NCBI GenBank assembly: GCA_046349315.1
Contig: JAXMCQ010000017.1
Location: forward strand, 62,001 to 126,000
From: JAEUMG01 sp046349315
GTDB taxonomy: Bacteria > Pseudomonadota > Alphaproteobacteria > Rhizobiales > Aestuariivirgaceae
Length of the DNA stretch: 64,000 bases
Reading direction: 5' to 3'
Shown here: positions 33,507 through 43,127 of the stretch, piece by piece
Numbering within the stretch: the stretch's first letter is position 1
How the letters are laid out: the number at the start of each line of letters is the position of its first letter
The notes under the pieces: generated by a model
Databases searched by the model: none
Told to the model about the DNA's origin: nothing
What the model saw: only the letters and a program-made list of their open reading frames with translations
Position numbers and translations under genes: made by a program

Positions 33507-35843
33507 CTATTGCGGCACCGGCATGATGATGCCCTTTTCGTGGAATGTCTTGACCAGTGCCAGGCGAATGTCGCTCGCCACGACTGCCGCCTCGAAAATA
33601 TCCGCGACGTGCCCGCGCAGTTCGAAGGTCATCGAATTGAGCGCAAAATTGGTGAGGAGTGCCGTAGGTTCGGGATAGGTCAGGACTTTCCGGTGGGCCT
33701 TCGCAATATCGAGCATGATGTTGCGGATATGCTCGACATCGCTGTTATAGGCCACGCCAACCGAAACCGTGAAGCGGCCCAGCGTGTCGTCATGGGTCCA
33801 GTTGTTGACCGGCTTGGTGATGAGGTCCGAATTCGGCACGATGATCGTGCAACTGTCGAAGGTCTCGATCTCCGTCGCCCGGACATTGATCCGCTTAACG
33901 AGCCCTTCGCCGGCCGGAAGCGACACCCAGTCGCCGACCCGGATGGGACGCTCCGCAAGCAGGATGAGGCCCGAGATGAAGTTGTTGACGATTGACTGCA
34001 GGCCGAAGCCGATACCGACACCAAGCGCACCGGCAATGATGGCGATGTTGGAGAAATCGAGCCCGGCGACATTCAGTGCAAAGCCGGCGGCCGCGATGTA
34101 GCCCGCATAGCTCCCAGCCTTGCGTAGCGAATCCTGGACGCCCTTGTCGAGCCGGCTGTGCTCGAGAATGCGATTGTTGAACCAGCCTACGGCGACCTTG
34201 GTCAGGAGGATTCCGCCGCCCAGCACCGCCAGCGCAAGCAGCAAGGTTGCCGGAGAAATCGTAACGTCGCCGAGATGGAAGCCGAACAGCAATGTATTGC
34301 CGAGACTTCGGAGGTCGATCCATGTCAGCGTGAGTTGGATCAGGATGGCCGGCAGGCCGATGACGACGAGCACGATGTCGGCGATGGTCCTCAGGGCCGT
34401 ACCGAACCGCTCGATGCCGCGCTCGCCGAGGCCGGTGACCTCGCGCATGAAAATTCCGGGCCGCGTCTGCGGATCGAAGCTCTTGGTGATTGCGGCTTCG
34501 GCGAGCCGATGCAGCAAATAGAGGCAGGCGATAAGCCGCGCCGTTTCGAATAGTTGCGTGACGAGAAATTGTCCGAGGGCGAGATAGCCAGCCGCGAGCG
34601 CGATGAGCGCTATCGCGATGATGCCCCAGGCAAGAGGCGCGAACTGCACAGTCCATCCGAAGTAAAATCGCCGCCCCCCTTTTTCTGGACCAGCGTTGGA
34701 TTGCCGCAAGGCCACGAGCAGCAACCCAAGCAGCAAGATGAGAACAATAGTCGCCAGAGTGCTTTGCCCGACCGAGTAATCGAGCGGCAGGAAGAGATTG
34801 GCGGCGACCGTGCTGAGCGCTTCCTGTACCGACGTCACGAAGGCAATCGCCGTCACTAGGGTGACGAAGCGCGACGCCGCCTTGTCGTCGACATCGATCA
34901 GGCGCCAGGCCGGATCGCTGGGCGAGGCGACACGACGCGCGAACACGCCCATCACTATGGTCTCGAAAGCCACCTTGGCGATCGCCCGCAACAACATATC
35001 GAAGCGCGGCGTCGATATTCCCGCAATCCCGATCGTACTCCACACCGCGAAGATGACGACGAAGATCGCTGCGGCCGTGAGCACTGTGCCACGCACCACC
35101 CGCCATAGCCGGGCAAGGTCATCCGGCCCTTTGTCGCCATTTCCAGCCATGAAGCGGCGGCGCAGCCAACGCGCGCCAACTTCATAGGCAACAAAGGCGC
35201 CGGCAAAGATCGCCGGAATGAGAAGAAGTATGCTGAGTCGCGCGTCCGCGCTGACCGCATTCCACCAAGCCTGAAGCAACGCGGTCAGGCGTTGCACGAA
35301 CTGATTGGCTCCGGCCGCCGCATCCGCCCAGAGGTCGGGATTGAACACCGAGCGGCCTGGCTCGAAAATCCGGCTGAAGAACCTGTCCTTCTGAAGGGCG
35401 GCGGCACGGGCGCCCGCCTGCTCGGCCTCGACTGAAATCACTTCGAGCTGCTTCTTCGCCCCTTCGAGCCTCTGCAGCGTGTCGGTCAGATCCTTTCGCT
35501 GGCCCGCAATCGCTTCGGTTTCGGTTTGGCCCTGGGCAGGCGCCGGTCCGAGCTTTCCGAGCTGTGCCTTGATTTCGGCAATCGGGTCGGCAAGCGCCAG
35601 CGCCTGCTCAAGCGCACCCGTGCGGATGGTTTCGATGCTGCCGCGATGTTGCGAGAGCTGCTCGTCACTCAGTGTTGGGAGCCCCAGCTCGCGCTGGATT
35701 TGCGTCAGCTCCGTCCTGAGGTTTTCCGCAGCCCGCTCGGCTTGGCCCGTAAGCCCCGCATCAACGGCGCCCGCTGCCGTAATCTGAACGGCTAGCCAGA
35801 CGAGCGCTACGATAATCCCAGCGAGGTAGCTTCGATGACGCAT
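33507..35843 (-). CDS. Large MscS-family mechanosensitive channel with DUF3772 domain
   Basis: A 778-residue inner-membrane channel subunit. A signal sequence (about 1-26) leads into a periplasmic alpha-helical region (about 27-190, with a DUF3772-like segment). About ten to eleven transmembrane helices follow, then a C-terminal MscS core: the pore helix GALGVGIGFGLQSIVNNFISG, then ERPIRVGDWV and the beta domain VRATEIETFDSCTIIVPNS. Such MscK/YbdG-like proteins release solutes on hypo-osmotic shock. ATG 35843 is chosen because the signal peptide begins there. The gene lies just downstream of pyrG with a 58-bp gap. Confidence 0.92.
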   Translation of the reverse strand: MRHRSYLAGIIVALVWLAVQITAAGAVDAGLTGQAERAAENLRTELTQIQRELGLPTLSDEQLSQHRGSIETIRTGALEQALALADPIAEIKAQLGKLGPAPAQGQTETEAIAGQRKDLTDTLQRLEGAKKQLEVISVEAEQAGARAAALQKDRFFSRIFEPGRSVFNPDLWADAAAGANQFVQRLTALLQAWWNAVSADARLSILLLIPAIFAGAFVAYEVGARWLRRRFMAGNGDKGPDDLARLWRVVRGTVLTAAAIFVVIFAVWSTIGIAGISTPRFDMLLRAIAKVAFETIVMGVFARRVASPSDPAWRLIDVDDKAASRFVTLVTAIAFVTSVQEALSTVAANLFLPLDYSVGQSTLATIVLILLLGLLLVALRQSNAGPEKGGRRFYFGWTVQFAPLAWGIIAIALIALAAGYLALGQFLVTQLFETARLIACLYLLHRLAEAAITKSFDPQTRPGIFMREVTGLGERGIERFGTALRTIADIVLVVIGLPAILIQLTLTWIDLRSLGNTLLFGFHLGDVTISPATLLLALAVLGGGILLTKVAVGWFNNRILEHSRLDKGVQDSLRKAGSYAGYIAAAGFALNVAGLDFSNIAIIAGALGVGIGFGLQSIVNNFISGLILLAERPIRVGDWVSLPAGEGLVKRINVRATEIETFDSCTIIVPNSDLITKPVNNWTHDDTLGRFTVSVGVAYNSDVEHIRNIMLDIAKAHRKVLTYPEPTALLTNFALNSMTFELRGHVADIFEAAVVASDIRLALVKTFHEKGIIMPVPQ

Positions 35844-35901
35844 TACTTGCCCTTCATAGCCGGGGCCAAAGGCGGGGACAATTCGCCCCGATTCACCCGG
35901 C

Positions 35902-37530
35902 TTAAACGAGACGGCTCTGCTCGACGGCCGCCGCAATGAAGGATGCAAACAGCGGATGCGGTTCGAAAGGCCGGGACTTGAGCTCCGGGTGATACTGGAC
36001 ACCAATGAACCAGGGATGGTTCGGCAGTTCGATGATCTCCGGCAGCAACCCGTCCGGCGACATGCCTGAGAACCGCAAGCCCGCCTTTTCCAGGCGCTCC
36101 TTGTAGCGCGTATTCACCTCGTAACGGTGGCGGTGCCGTTCGGAAATCCGCGTCGAGCCATAGATATCGGCGACCTTGCTGCCCTGCTCCAGCATCGCGT
36201 CATAAGCGCCAAGCCGCATCGTCCCGCCGAGGTCCCCACCCGCTCTGCGCATTTCAAGCTCATTGCCACGCATCCATTCGGTCATCATGCCGACGACCGG
36301 TTCCTTGGTCTCCCCAAACTCGGTCGAGCTTGCCTGGTCGATGTCGCAGAGATTGCGCGCCGCTTCGATGCAGGCCATCTGCATGCCGAAGCAGATTCCG
36401 AAATAGGGCACATTGCGCGTCCGCGCGAAGGTCGCTGCCCTGATCTTGCCCTCCGAACCGCGCTCGCCGAAGCCGCCCGGTACCAGAATGCCGTTCACAT
36501 GATCGAGATAGGGTGTCGGATCGCTCTTCTCGAAAATCTCGGACTCGATCCACTCGACATTGACCTTGACCTTGTTGGCGATGCCGCCATGGACGAGCGC
36601 CTCGTTCAATGACTTATAGGCATCGAGCAGCCCGGTATATTTCCCCACCACCGCGATCGTTACTTCGCCTTCGGGATGCGAAATGCGCTGCGTGATCTCT
36701 GTCCAGCGGCTAAGATCGGGTTCAATTTCGGCTTTCAAGCCAAAGGCCTCAAGCACTTCGCGGTCGAGCCCTTCGGTGTGATAAGCGCGCGGCACGTCAT
36801 AGATGCTCGACACGTCCAGCGCCTGGACGACCGCCGAGGGCCGCACATTGCAGAACAGCGCGATCTTGCGCCTTTCAGTTAAAGGTATCTCCCGATCCGC
36901 CCGGCACAACAGGATATCCGGCTGAATGCCGATCGATCGCAATTCCTTCACCGAATGCTGCGTCGGCTTGGTCTTGAGTTCGCCCGCCGTCGGGATGAAT
37001 GGCAGAAGCGTCAGATGGATATAAATGCAGCTTCCGCGCGGCTGCTCCTGGCCGAACTGGCGGATCGCTTCGAAAAACGGCAGGCCCTCGATGTCACCGA
37101 CCGTACCGCCGATCTCGACCAGCACGAAATCGAAGCCCTCATTGCCGCTGCCGATGAATTCCTTGATCGCATCCGTCACATGCGGAACGACCTGTACCGT
37201 GCCGCCCAGATAATCGCCGCGCCGTTCTTTCGCGATGATGTCCTGATAGATGCGCCCGGTGGTGATGTTGTCTTGCTTATTGGCCGAGCGTCCGGTGAAG
37301 CGCTCGTAATGGCCAAGATCGAGGTCGGTTTCGGCCCCGTCATCGGTGACGAAGACTTCCCCATGCTGATAGGGACTCATCGTTCCGGGATCGACGTTCA
37401 AATAGGGATCGAGCTTGCGAAGTCGAACCTTGTAGCCCCGCGCCTGGAGCAATGCGCCCAGTGCCGCCGAAGCCAAGCCTTTACCGAGGGAGGAGACCAC
37501 GCCGCCGGTGATGAATATGTACCGCGCCAT
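35902..37530 (-). CDS. pyrG: CTP synthase
   Basis: Converts UTP to CTP with glutamine or ammonia and ATP. It has 542 residues. The N-terminal synthetase domain begins with FITGGVVSSLGKGLASAALG and continues through DPYLNVDPGTMSPYQHGEV. The C-terminal class I glutamine amidotransferase has the nucleophile cysteine in GICFGMQMA and the His-Glu pair in QYHPELKSRP. It sits between secG and the mechanosensitive channel gene. The tpiA-secG-pyrG order is conserved in many alphaproteobacteria. Confidence 0.98.
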   Translation of the reverse strand: MARYIFITGGVVSSLGKGLASAALGALLQARGYKVRLRKLDPYLNVDPGTMSPYQHGEVFVTDDGAETDLDLGHYERFTGRSANKQDNITTGRIYQDIIAKERRGDYLGGTVQVVPHVTDAIKEFIGSGNEGFDFVLVEIGGTVGDIEGLPFFEAIRQFGQEQPRGSCIYIHLTLLPFIPTAGELKTKPTQHSVKELRSIGIQPDILLCRADREIPLTERRKIALFCNVRPSAVVQALDVSSIYDVPRAYHTEGLDREVLEAFGLKAEIEPDLSRWTEITQRISHPEGEVTIAVVGKYTGLLDAYKSLNEALVHGGIANKVKVNVEWIESEIFEKSDPTPYLDHVNGILVPGGFGERGSEGKIRAATFARTRNVPYFGICFGMQMACIEAARNLCDIDQASSTEFGETKEPVVGMMTEWMRGNELEMRRAGGDLGGTMRLGAYDAMLEQGSKVADIYGSTRISERHRHRYEVNTRYKERLEKAGLRFSGMSPDGLLPEIIELPNHPWFIGVQYHPELKSRPFEPHPLFASFIAAAVEQSRLV

Positions 37531-37614
37531 GGGCCCCCTTTCTATCCGTTCGCTTCAACGATTCGAAGCCCGGAATTTTCACCCCAGGCTTTAGAACAAA
37601 TCAAGATCAAACTT

Positions 37615-38022
37615 TTACGGCGTGACCGGGACTTGGTTCTGTCCGCCGCTCTTTGCGGGCGGCAGGTTCGGCAGCACGCTGCCTCCGACAGTGCCTTCAT
37701 TGCCTGCTGGCTTTTGCGCGGCGGCGTCCGGGGTCTGGCCGGCCGGTGCCTGCTGGGTTGTCGGCACCGCATCGAATACCGATCCGCCGCCGGTCCGCTT
37801 GGTCGAGAGCACCGTCAACGCGATCGAGGTCACGAAGAATGCCAAGGCCAGAATGGCCGTGGTCCGGGTCAGGGTATTCCCTACGCCGCGCGCCGAGAAA
37901 AGCGATCCCGCACCACCCCCGCTGCTAATGCCAAGTGCCCCACCCTCCGAACGCTGCAGAAGGACGATTCCGATCAGCGCAAGCGCGATGATCAGGTGAA
38001 TGACGAGGATGACGGTCAACAT
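37615..38022 (-). CDS. secG: Preprotein translocase subunit SecG
   Basis: Small subunit of the SecYEG translocon. It has 135 residues with two membrane helices (MLTVILVIHLIIALALIGIVLLQ region and about 52-72). The intervening motif QRSEGGALGISSGGG...LFSARGVGNTLTRTT is diagnostic. The C-terminal tail (about 80-135) is long and rich in Pro, Ala, Gln and Gly, which is common in alphaproteobacterial SecG. ATG 38022 is chosen because it begins the first helix. It lies between tpiA and pyrG on the same strand. Confidence 0.94.
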   Translation of the reverse strand: MLTVILVIHLIIALALIGIVLLQRSEGGALGISSGGGAGSLFSARGVGNTLTRTTAILALAFFVTSIALTVLSTKRTGGGSVFDAVPTTQQAPAGQTPDAAAQKPAGNEGTVGGSVLPNLPPAKSGGQNQVPVTP

Positions 38023-38114
38023 GGGGCTGGCTTTCCGGCGGCTTGACGATGCGGTGCGTGGATTAGCGGGGATATGGGCACTTGGCAATCACCGGTCAAG
38101 AATGACCAAGCCCG

Positions 38115-38873
38115 TCAGAGGTAAGCCTTTATGATCCCTATGAAATCGACAGCTTTGAGGCTCGCCCCGCCGACCAGGGCGCCATTCACATTGGGAATGA
38201 CTGCGAAGGCTGGCGCATTGGAAGGCTTGACCGACCCGCCATAAAGGATGCGCACCTGCGCCCCGTCCTCGCCGATGAGCGCCCCCAGCCGATCTCTGAT
38301 CGCATTGTGGATGTCGCCCACCTCTTCCATCGTCGGTGTCAGACCCGTGCCGATCGCCCAGACCGGCTCATAGGCGATGACCGTATTGGCTGAGGTTGAA
38401 CCTTCCGGCAGGCTCTCCTTGAGCTGGCGGGACACGACCTCGACGGCCTTTCCACCCTTGCGCTCGTCCAGTGTCTCGCCAATGCAGATGATTGCCGTAA
38501 TTCCAGCCCGATGCGCAGCGCCTGCCTTGGCCCGCACCACCGCGTCCGTTTCGCCAAAACCGGCGCGCCGTTCCGAATGGCCCACGATCACTGCGGAGCA
38601 GCCGGCATCCTTAAGCATCTCGGCTGAAATCTCACCCGTAAACGCACCGCTCGCCTCCCAATGGCAATTCTGGCCGCCGAGCTTGATCGGCGTTCCCGCC
38701 AGGACCCCCTTCAACCGGCGCGCCAGCGTCGCCGGGGGACAGATCATGACATCGCAGCGCAGCCGCACGTCCTTGAGCATCCCGGCAATCAGCCGCGCCT
38801 CCTTCAGCGCCGCCGTGGTCCCGTTCATCTTCCAATTGCCCGCCACCAGCGGACGTGGTCCCCGAATTGCCAT
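38115..38873 (-). CDS. tpiA: Triosephosphate isomerase
   Basis: Interconverts dihydroxyacetone phosphate and glyceraldehyde 3-phosphate. It has 252 residues from ATG 38873, preceded by GGGGGTGA as ribosome site; an in-frame GTG at 38879 is possible but less likely. The active-site lysine is in AGNWKMNG, the electrophilic histidine in IVGHSERR and the catalytic glutamate in AYEPVWAIGTG. The phosphate loop ILYGGSVKP is also present. It is divergent from ppiD, with a palindromic repeat in the spacer. Confidence 0.97.
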   Translation of the reverse strand: MAIRGPRPLVAGNWKMNGTTAALKEARLIAGMLKDVRLRCDVMICPPATLARRLKGVLAGTPIKLGGQNCHWEASGAFTGEISAEMLKDAGCSAVIVGHSERRAGFGETDAVVRAKAGAAHRAGITAIICIGETLDERKGGKAVEVVSRQLKESLPEGSTSANTVIAYEPVWAIGTGLTPTMEEVGDIHNAIRDRLGALIGEDGAQVRILYGGSVKPSNAPAFAVIPNVNGALVGGASLKAVDFIGIIKAYL

Positions 38874-38899
38874 ATTCACCCCCAGTTTTCGGGCTCTTA

Positions 38900-38947
38900 G
38901 CGCATCGGACCCAAAAGTGTGAGCACTTTTGGGATAATCCGATGCGC
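38900..38947. repeat. Nested palindromic element in the tpiA-ppiD spacer
   Basis: The outer arms GCGCATCGGA (38900-38909) and TCCGATGCGC (38938-38947) enclose inner arms CCCAAAAGTG (38910-38919) and CACTTTTGGG (38924-38933), with loop TGAG. Only ATAA is unpaired, on one side. The form (GCGCATC ends, AAAAGTG core) resembles the abundant intergenic palindromes of Rhizobiales genomes. It has no T-tract, so it is not a standard terminator. Confidence 0.75.
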
Positions 38948-39109
38948 CAAGATATGAATTTGGCGCAACTTTTCGCCGCCAAGCTATGCCACTTGGCGGC
39001 CCGTTGCGCCGGCAACCCTGTGCTTGCGAGGGTCAAAGCTCATACCTATAAGGCTGCTACCTGTGTTGCGCCGGCCTCCCTGGCGGCGACGTTTGGCGAA
39101 GGAATATCG

Positions 39110-40999
39110 ATGCTTGATACACTGCGCGGTGCGGCCAAGAGCTGGGTTGCCAAAGTTCTGATTGGCATTCTGGCGCTGAGCTTTGGCGTCTTCTGGGGTA
39201 TCCAGGATGTGTTCCGCGGCTATCATTCGAACACCCTTGCGAGCGTCGGCGATCAAGACATTTCAACTTCGCAGTTCACCAATCAGTTTCAGGACGCGAT
39301 GAGAGCTTATTCGCGCCAGACCGGACAGTCGATCACGCCCGACATCGCCCGCCAGATCGGCCTCGATCGCCAGGTCCTCACCGACCTCATGCGCGGATCG
39401 GCATTGGACGCCGAGAGTGCCAGGTTGAAGCTCGCGGTCTCGGACGCCCAGCTCGCCGGCATTATCGCCCAGGATCCAATGTTCAAGGGCTTGGACGGCC
39501 AGTTCAGTCCTGAGGTTTTCCGTTCTATCCTGCGCAATAACAATCTTTCGGAGGCAGAGTACCTCGCCAGCGAGCGCTCGCGCTTCCTGCGCACTGCGGT
39601 TTCGAACAGCGCCGCTGAGAGTTTTGCCGTCCCCAAGACTCTCGTTGAGGCGATGTATCGCTACCGCAACGAGGTGCGCGATGCCCGATTCTTCGTGGTC
39701 ACTGCGACCGAAAGCGAAGTCCCTGCGCCGACGGATGAAGAGCTCAAGAAGTTCTACGACGAGAATTCGCAGACTTATACCGCACCGGAGTATCGCAGCG
39801 TTGTCGTGATGAAAGCGGATCCCGCTGACGTCGCGCCTAAGATCATCGTCAGTGCCGAAGAGCTGCAAGCGAGCTACGATCGCTACAAGACCGACTACGC
39901 GACGCCGGAAACACGCGTTATCGAACAGATCGTGTTTCCCAATATGGATGCAGCGAAAAAGGCGAAGGAGCGGATCGCGGCGGGCGAGGACTTCATCGCC
40001 ATCGCCAAGGAACTCGGCTTCGACGCGAATAGCGTTAGCCTGGGTGAACGGCGCAAGGAAGAGATCCCCGATGATCTTCTGGCCGAGGCCGCCTTCGCCC
40101 TTCCCGTCAACACCGTCAGCGATCCGGTCCAGGGCCGGCTCTCGGTCGTCCTGTTGCGCGTGCCTAAGATTACTCCGGGATCGCAGAAGACCCTCGACGA
40201 GGTGAAATCCGAACTCACCTCGCGCATCCAGCTTGAACAGGCGAAGACTCAGATCCTCGACCTCTACAATTCTATTGAGGATGCGCGTGCCGCCCAGACG
40301 TCGTTTGAAGAAATCGCCAAGAAGGCCGGCATACCCATCGTGGTCGCAGCGGCGGTCGATGAGAAGGGCTTGGACAAGGATGGCAAGCCGGTTGACTTGC
40401 CCTTCAAGGATCAGTCGTTACAAGCGCTCTTTGCCTCCGACGTCGGCGTCGAGAACGACGCACTGCAGGAAGGCGATGCCTATGTCTGGTATGAGGTTCG
40501 CGAGGTAACGCCGTCAGCCTTGCGGCCGTTCGATGAGGTGAAGGACAAGGTCAAGGCCGACCTCGTCTCCAGGAAGGTACGCGACCTGGCATCTGATAAG
40601 GCGCAAAAGCTCGCTGAGCGCGGCAATGCCGGCACGCCGATCGAGACGCTTGCCAGCGAAACCGGCGCTCAGGTCCAGGACATTCGCGGCGTTAAGCGCA
40701 ATGAGGCCGCCAACGGCTTCGACGCCGCCGCGATCAGTGCCCTTTTCAGCGTTCCTGACAATGGTTTTGCTTCGGCGCTGCAATCCGATGGCAAGAGTGC
40801 CAAGGTCATCACCGCCCTTCCGGTCTTGGAGCAAACTTTCGACCCGACCTCGGCGGAAGGAAAAACTATGGGCGATGTGGTGGCCCAGGGCGCGACGGGC
40901 GATATCACCAACATGTTCCTGACGGCCTTGCAGGATCAGTTCGGCTGGTCCATTGACGAGGCGCTTTGGTCAAAGATCACAGGCACCAACTCACCCTGA
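39110..40999 (+). CDS. ppiD: PpiD-like membrane-anchored peptidyl-prolyl isomerase
   Basis: A periplasmic folding factor of the SurA/PpiD type, 629 residues. A single N-terminal membrane helix (about 13-34) leads into a SurA_N-like chaperone domain. A parvulin-like domain (about 240-365) and a long C-terminal region follow. ATG 39110 is chosen because AAGGA lies upstream and the product starts MLDTLRGAAKSWVAK, typical for alphaproteobacterial PpiD. The frame is open further upstream but crosses the palindromic repeat. trpE follows after 34 bp, so ppiD may lead the trp transcript. Confidence 0.92.
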   Translation: MLDTLRGAAKSWVAKVLIGILALSFGVFWGIQDVFRGYHSNTLASVGDQDISTSQFTNQFQDAMRAYSRQTGQSITPDIARQIGLDRQVLTDLMRGSALDAESARLKLAVSDAQLAGIIAQDPMFKGLDGQFSPEVFRSILRNNNLSEAEYLASERSRFLRTAVSNSAAESFAVPKTLVEAMYRYRNEVRDARFFVVTATESEVPAPTDEELKKFYDENSQTYTAPEYRSVVVMKADPADVAPKIIVSAEELQASYDRYKTDYATPETRVIEQIVFPNMDAAKKAKERIAAGEDFIAIAKELGFDANSVSLGERRKEEIPDDLLAEAAFALPVNTVSDPVQGRLSVVLLRVPKITPGSQKTLDEVKSELTSRIQLEQAKTQILDLYNSIEDARAAQTSFEEIAKKAGIPIVVAAAVDEKGLDKDGKPVDLPFKDQSLQALFASDVGVENDALQEGDAYVWYEVREVTPSALRPFDEVKDKVKADLVSRKVRDLASDKAQKLAERGNAGTPIETLASETGAQVQDIRGVKRNEAANGFDAAAISALFSVPDNGFASALQSDGKSAKVITALPVLEQTFDPTSAEGKTMGDVVAQGATGDITNMFLTALQDQFGWSIDEALWSKITGTNSP

Positions 41000-41033
41000 C
41001 GATCCTTGAAACCAATGCCTCGAAAGCCGCACC

Positions 41034-42554
41034 ATGCAAGTACAACCCGAATTCGACGAGTTTTCCCGCCGCTATGATGAAGGCGCGGCGCAGGTCGTCA
41101 TGTCCCGCCTCGTCGCCGATCTCGAAACGCCCGTTTCCGCTGTCCTCAAACTCACGCGCAATACGCGCTACTCTTTCCTGCTCGAATCCGTCGAGGGCGG
41201 CGCGGTGCGCGGCCGCTACTCCATCATCGGCATGAAGCCTGACGTGATCTGGCGCACCGACGGCAAGAGCGCCTCGATCAACCGTCGCGCCCTCTTTGAT
41301 CCCGATGGTCCGTTCGAGCCCTTGTCGCAACCGCCATTGCAAGCACTCCGCGCGCTCCTGGCTGAAAGCCGCATTCCACTGTCGGAAGATGCTCCGCCCA
41401 TGTCGGCCGGCGTTTTCGGCTATATCGCCTATGACATGGTGCGCTTGATGGAGGAATTGCCGCCGCCCAATCCGGACACGCTTGGAATGCCGGATTCAGT
41501 GCTGATCCGTCCCACCATCATGGCAATCTTCGATTCGGTGAAGGACGACGTCACGGTCGTCACACCTGTCTATCCAGAAGACGGCATCAGCGCCAAGGCC
41601 GCCTATGCGCGTGCGATGGAACGGCTCTCCAATGTCGTCGAGGCGCTCGACCGCCCACTCGATCATGGCTTTGCCGGCCGCTCCGATACGCCGCCGATCA
41701 CGCCGCCGCGCTCCAATACGACGCCTGCGGAGTATCGCGACAAGGTGCTGCGTGCCAAGGAATACATCGCCGCCGGCGATATCTTCCAGGTCGTGCTCTC
41801 GCAACGCTTCGAGACCGAGTTCACATTGCCACCCTTCGCGCTCTATCGCAGCCTGCGGCGCGTGAACCCGTCGCCCTTTCTCTACTACTTGAACTTCGAT
41901 GAGTTCGCGATCATCGGATCATCGCCGGAAATCCTGGTGCGTGTGCGCGATGGCAAGGTGACTGTACGCCCGATCGCCGGCACGCGCCGCCGCGGAGCGA
42001 CGCCGGCCGAGGATCGAGCCTTGGCCCAGGAGCTTCTCGCCGATCCCAAGGAGCGTGCTGAGCATTTGATGCTGCTCGATCTTGGCCGCAACGATGCCGG
42101 CCGCGTTGCCGAGATCGGCTCGGTCAAGGTCACCGATCGCTTCATTCTCGAATTCTACAGCCAAGTGATGCATATCGTTTCGAATGTCGAGGCCAATCTC
42201 GATCAGAAATACGATGCAATCGATGCGCTGGTTGCGGGCTTCCCGGCCGGCACTGTCTCGGGTGCACCCAAGGTTCGCGCCATGGAGATCATCGATGAAC
42301 TCGAGACCGAGAAGCGCGGCGTCTATGCCGGCTGTGTCGGCTATTTCTCCGCCAATGGCGAGATGGATACCTGCATCGTTCTGCGCACCGCCATCGTGAA
42401 AGATGGCAAGATGTATGTGCAGGCGGGCGCCGGCATCGTCGCCGACAGCGATCCTGAGAGCGAGCATGTCGAATGCGTCAACAAGGCGAAGGCCTTGTTC
42501 CGCGCCGCCGAAGAAGCCGTCCGTTTTGCGGGTCGCGCCGGGAGGGGCCAATGA
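41034..42554 (+). CDS. trpE: Anthranilate synthase component I
   Basis: Converts chorismate to anthranilate using ammonia supplied by TrpG. It has 506 residues. The N-terminal region carries LLES (in RYSFLLESVEGG), the tryptophan-feedback site. The C-terminal chorismate-binding domain shows the FYLN-type segment, RPIAGTRRRG, HLMLLDLGRND and FPAGTVSGAPKVRAM. Unlike several rhizobia, where trpE and trpG are fused, they are separate here but overlap by four bases. The 34-bp gap to ppiD leaves no room for an attenuator leader. Confidence 0.97.
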   Translation: MQVQPEFDEFSRRYDEGAAQVVMSRLVADLETPVSAVLKLTRNTRYSFLLESVEGGAVRGRYSIIGMKPDVIWRTDGKSASINRRALFDPDGPFEPLSQPPLQALRALLAESRIPLSEDAPPMSAGVFGYIAYDMVRLMEELPPPNPDTLGMPDSVLIRPTIMAIFDSVKDDVTVVTPVYPEDGISAKAAYARAMERLSNVVEALDRPLDHGFAGRSDTPPITPPRSNTTPAEYRDKVLRAKEYIAAGDIFQVVLSQRFETEFTLPPFALYRSLRRVNPSPFLYYLNFDEFAIIGSSPEILVRVRDGKVTVRPIAGTRRRGATPAEDRALAQELLADPKERAEHLMLLDLGRNDAGRVAEIGSVKVTDRFILEFYSQVMHIVSNVEANLDQKYDAIDALVAGFPAGTVSGAPKVRAMEIIDELETEKRGVYAGCVGYFSANGEMDTCIVLRTAIVKDGKMYVQAGAGIVADSDPESEHVECVNKAKALFRAAEEAVRFAGRAGRGQ

Positions 42555-43126
42555 TCATCCTCATCGACAATTACGACTCCTTCACCTGGAACCTCTTCCA
42601 CTATTTGAGCGAGCTTGGCGCCGAGACCATCGTCCACCGCAATGACAAGATCGGCGTCGGGCAGGTGATCTCGGCCAAGCCCGAAGCGATCGTCTTGTCG
42701 CCCGGTCCAGCGACGCCGGATGATGCCGGCATCTGCCTCGAGCTGATCGAGAAGGCTTCGCCGACGATCCCGATCCTGGGCGTCTGCCTTGGTCACCAGG
42801 CGATCGGCCAGGCCTTCGGTGGCAAGGTCATCCGCGCGCCCAAGCTCATGCATGGCAAGCTCTCGCGCATCCAGCATGGCGGCAAGGGCGTGTTTGGCGA
42901 CGTGCCTGACAATTTCGAGGCGACGCGCTACCATTCATTGATCGTTGAGCGGGAGTCATTGCCCAGCGAACTGACCATTACGGCCGAGACTGATGACGGC
43001 ATCATCATGGGCCTCAGCCATAAGACCAGGAATGTCCATGGCGTGCAGTTCCATCCTGAAAGCATTGCTTCCGAACACGGCCACAAGCTATTGAAGAACT
43101 TCATCGATCTCGCGAGGGCCGGCTGA
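42551..43126 (+). CDS. trpG: Anthranilate synthase component II (glutamine amidotransferase)
   Basis: Supplies ammonia from glutamine to TrpE. It has 191 residues. The start MIILIDNYDSFTWNL is canonical and overlaps the trpE stop (ATGA). The catalytic cysteine is in GVCLGHQAIGQAFGG and the His-Glu pair in VQFHPESIASEHG. In some bacteria this subunit also serves 4-amino-4-deoxychorismate synthesis; no pabB gene is seen here to test that. It ends two bases before the trpD ATG. Confidence 0.97.
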   Translation: MIILIDNYDSFTWNLFHYLSELGAETIVHRNDKIGVGQVISAKPEAIVLSPGPATPDDAGICLELIEKASPTIPILGVCLGHQAIGQAFGGKVIRAPKLMHGKLSRIQHGGKGVFGDVPDNFEATRYHSLIVERESLPSELTITAETDDGIIMGLSHKTRNVHGVQFHPESIASEHGHKLLKNFIDLARAG

Positions 43127-43127
43127 A

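Noticed and set aside
36955..38046. A 363-codon open frame on the plus strand over pyrG and secG
   Set aside because: It crosses two certain genes on the other strand and has no protein-family features.
38855..39109. N-terminal extension of ppiD by 85 residues
   Set aside because: The extension runs through the palindromic repeat and part of tpiA's promoter. The typical PpiD N-terminus and ribosome site lie at 39110.
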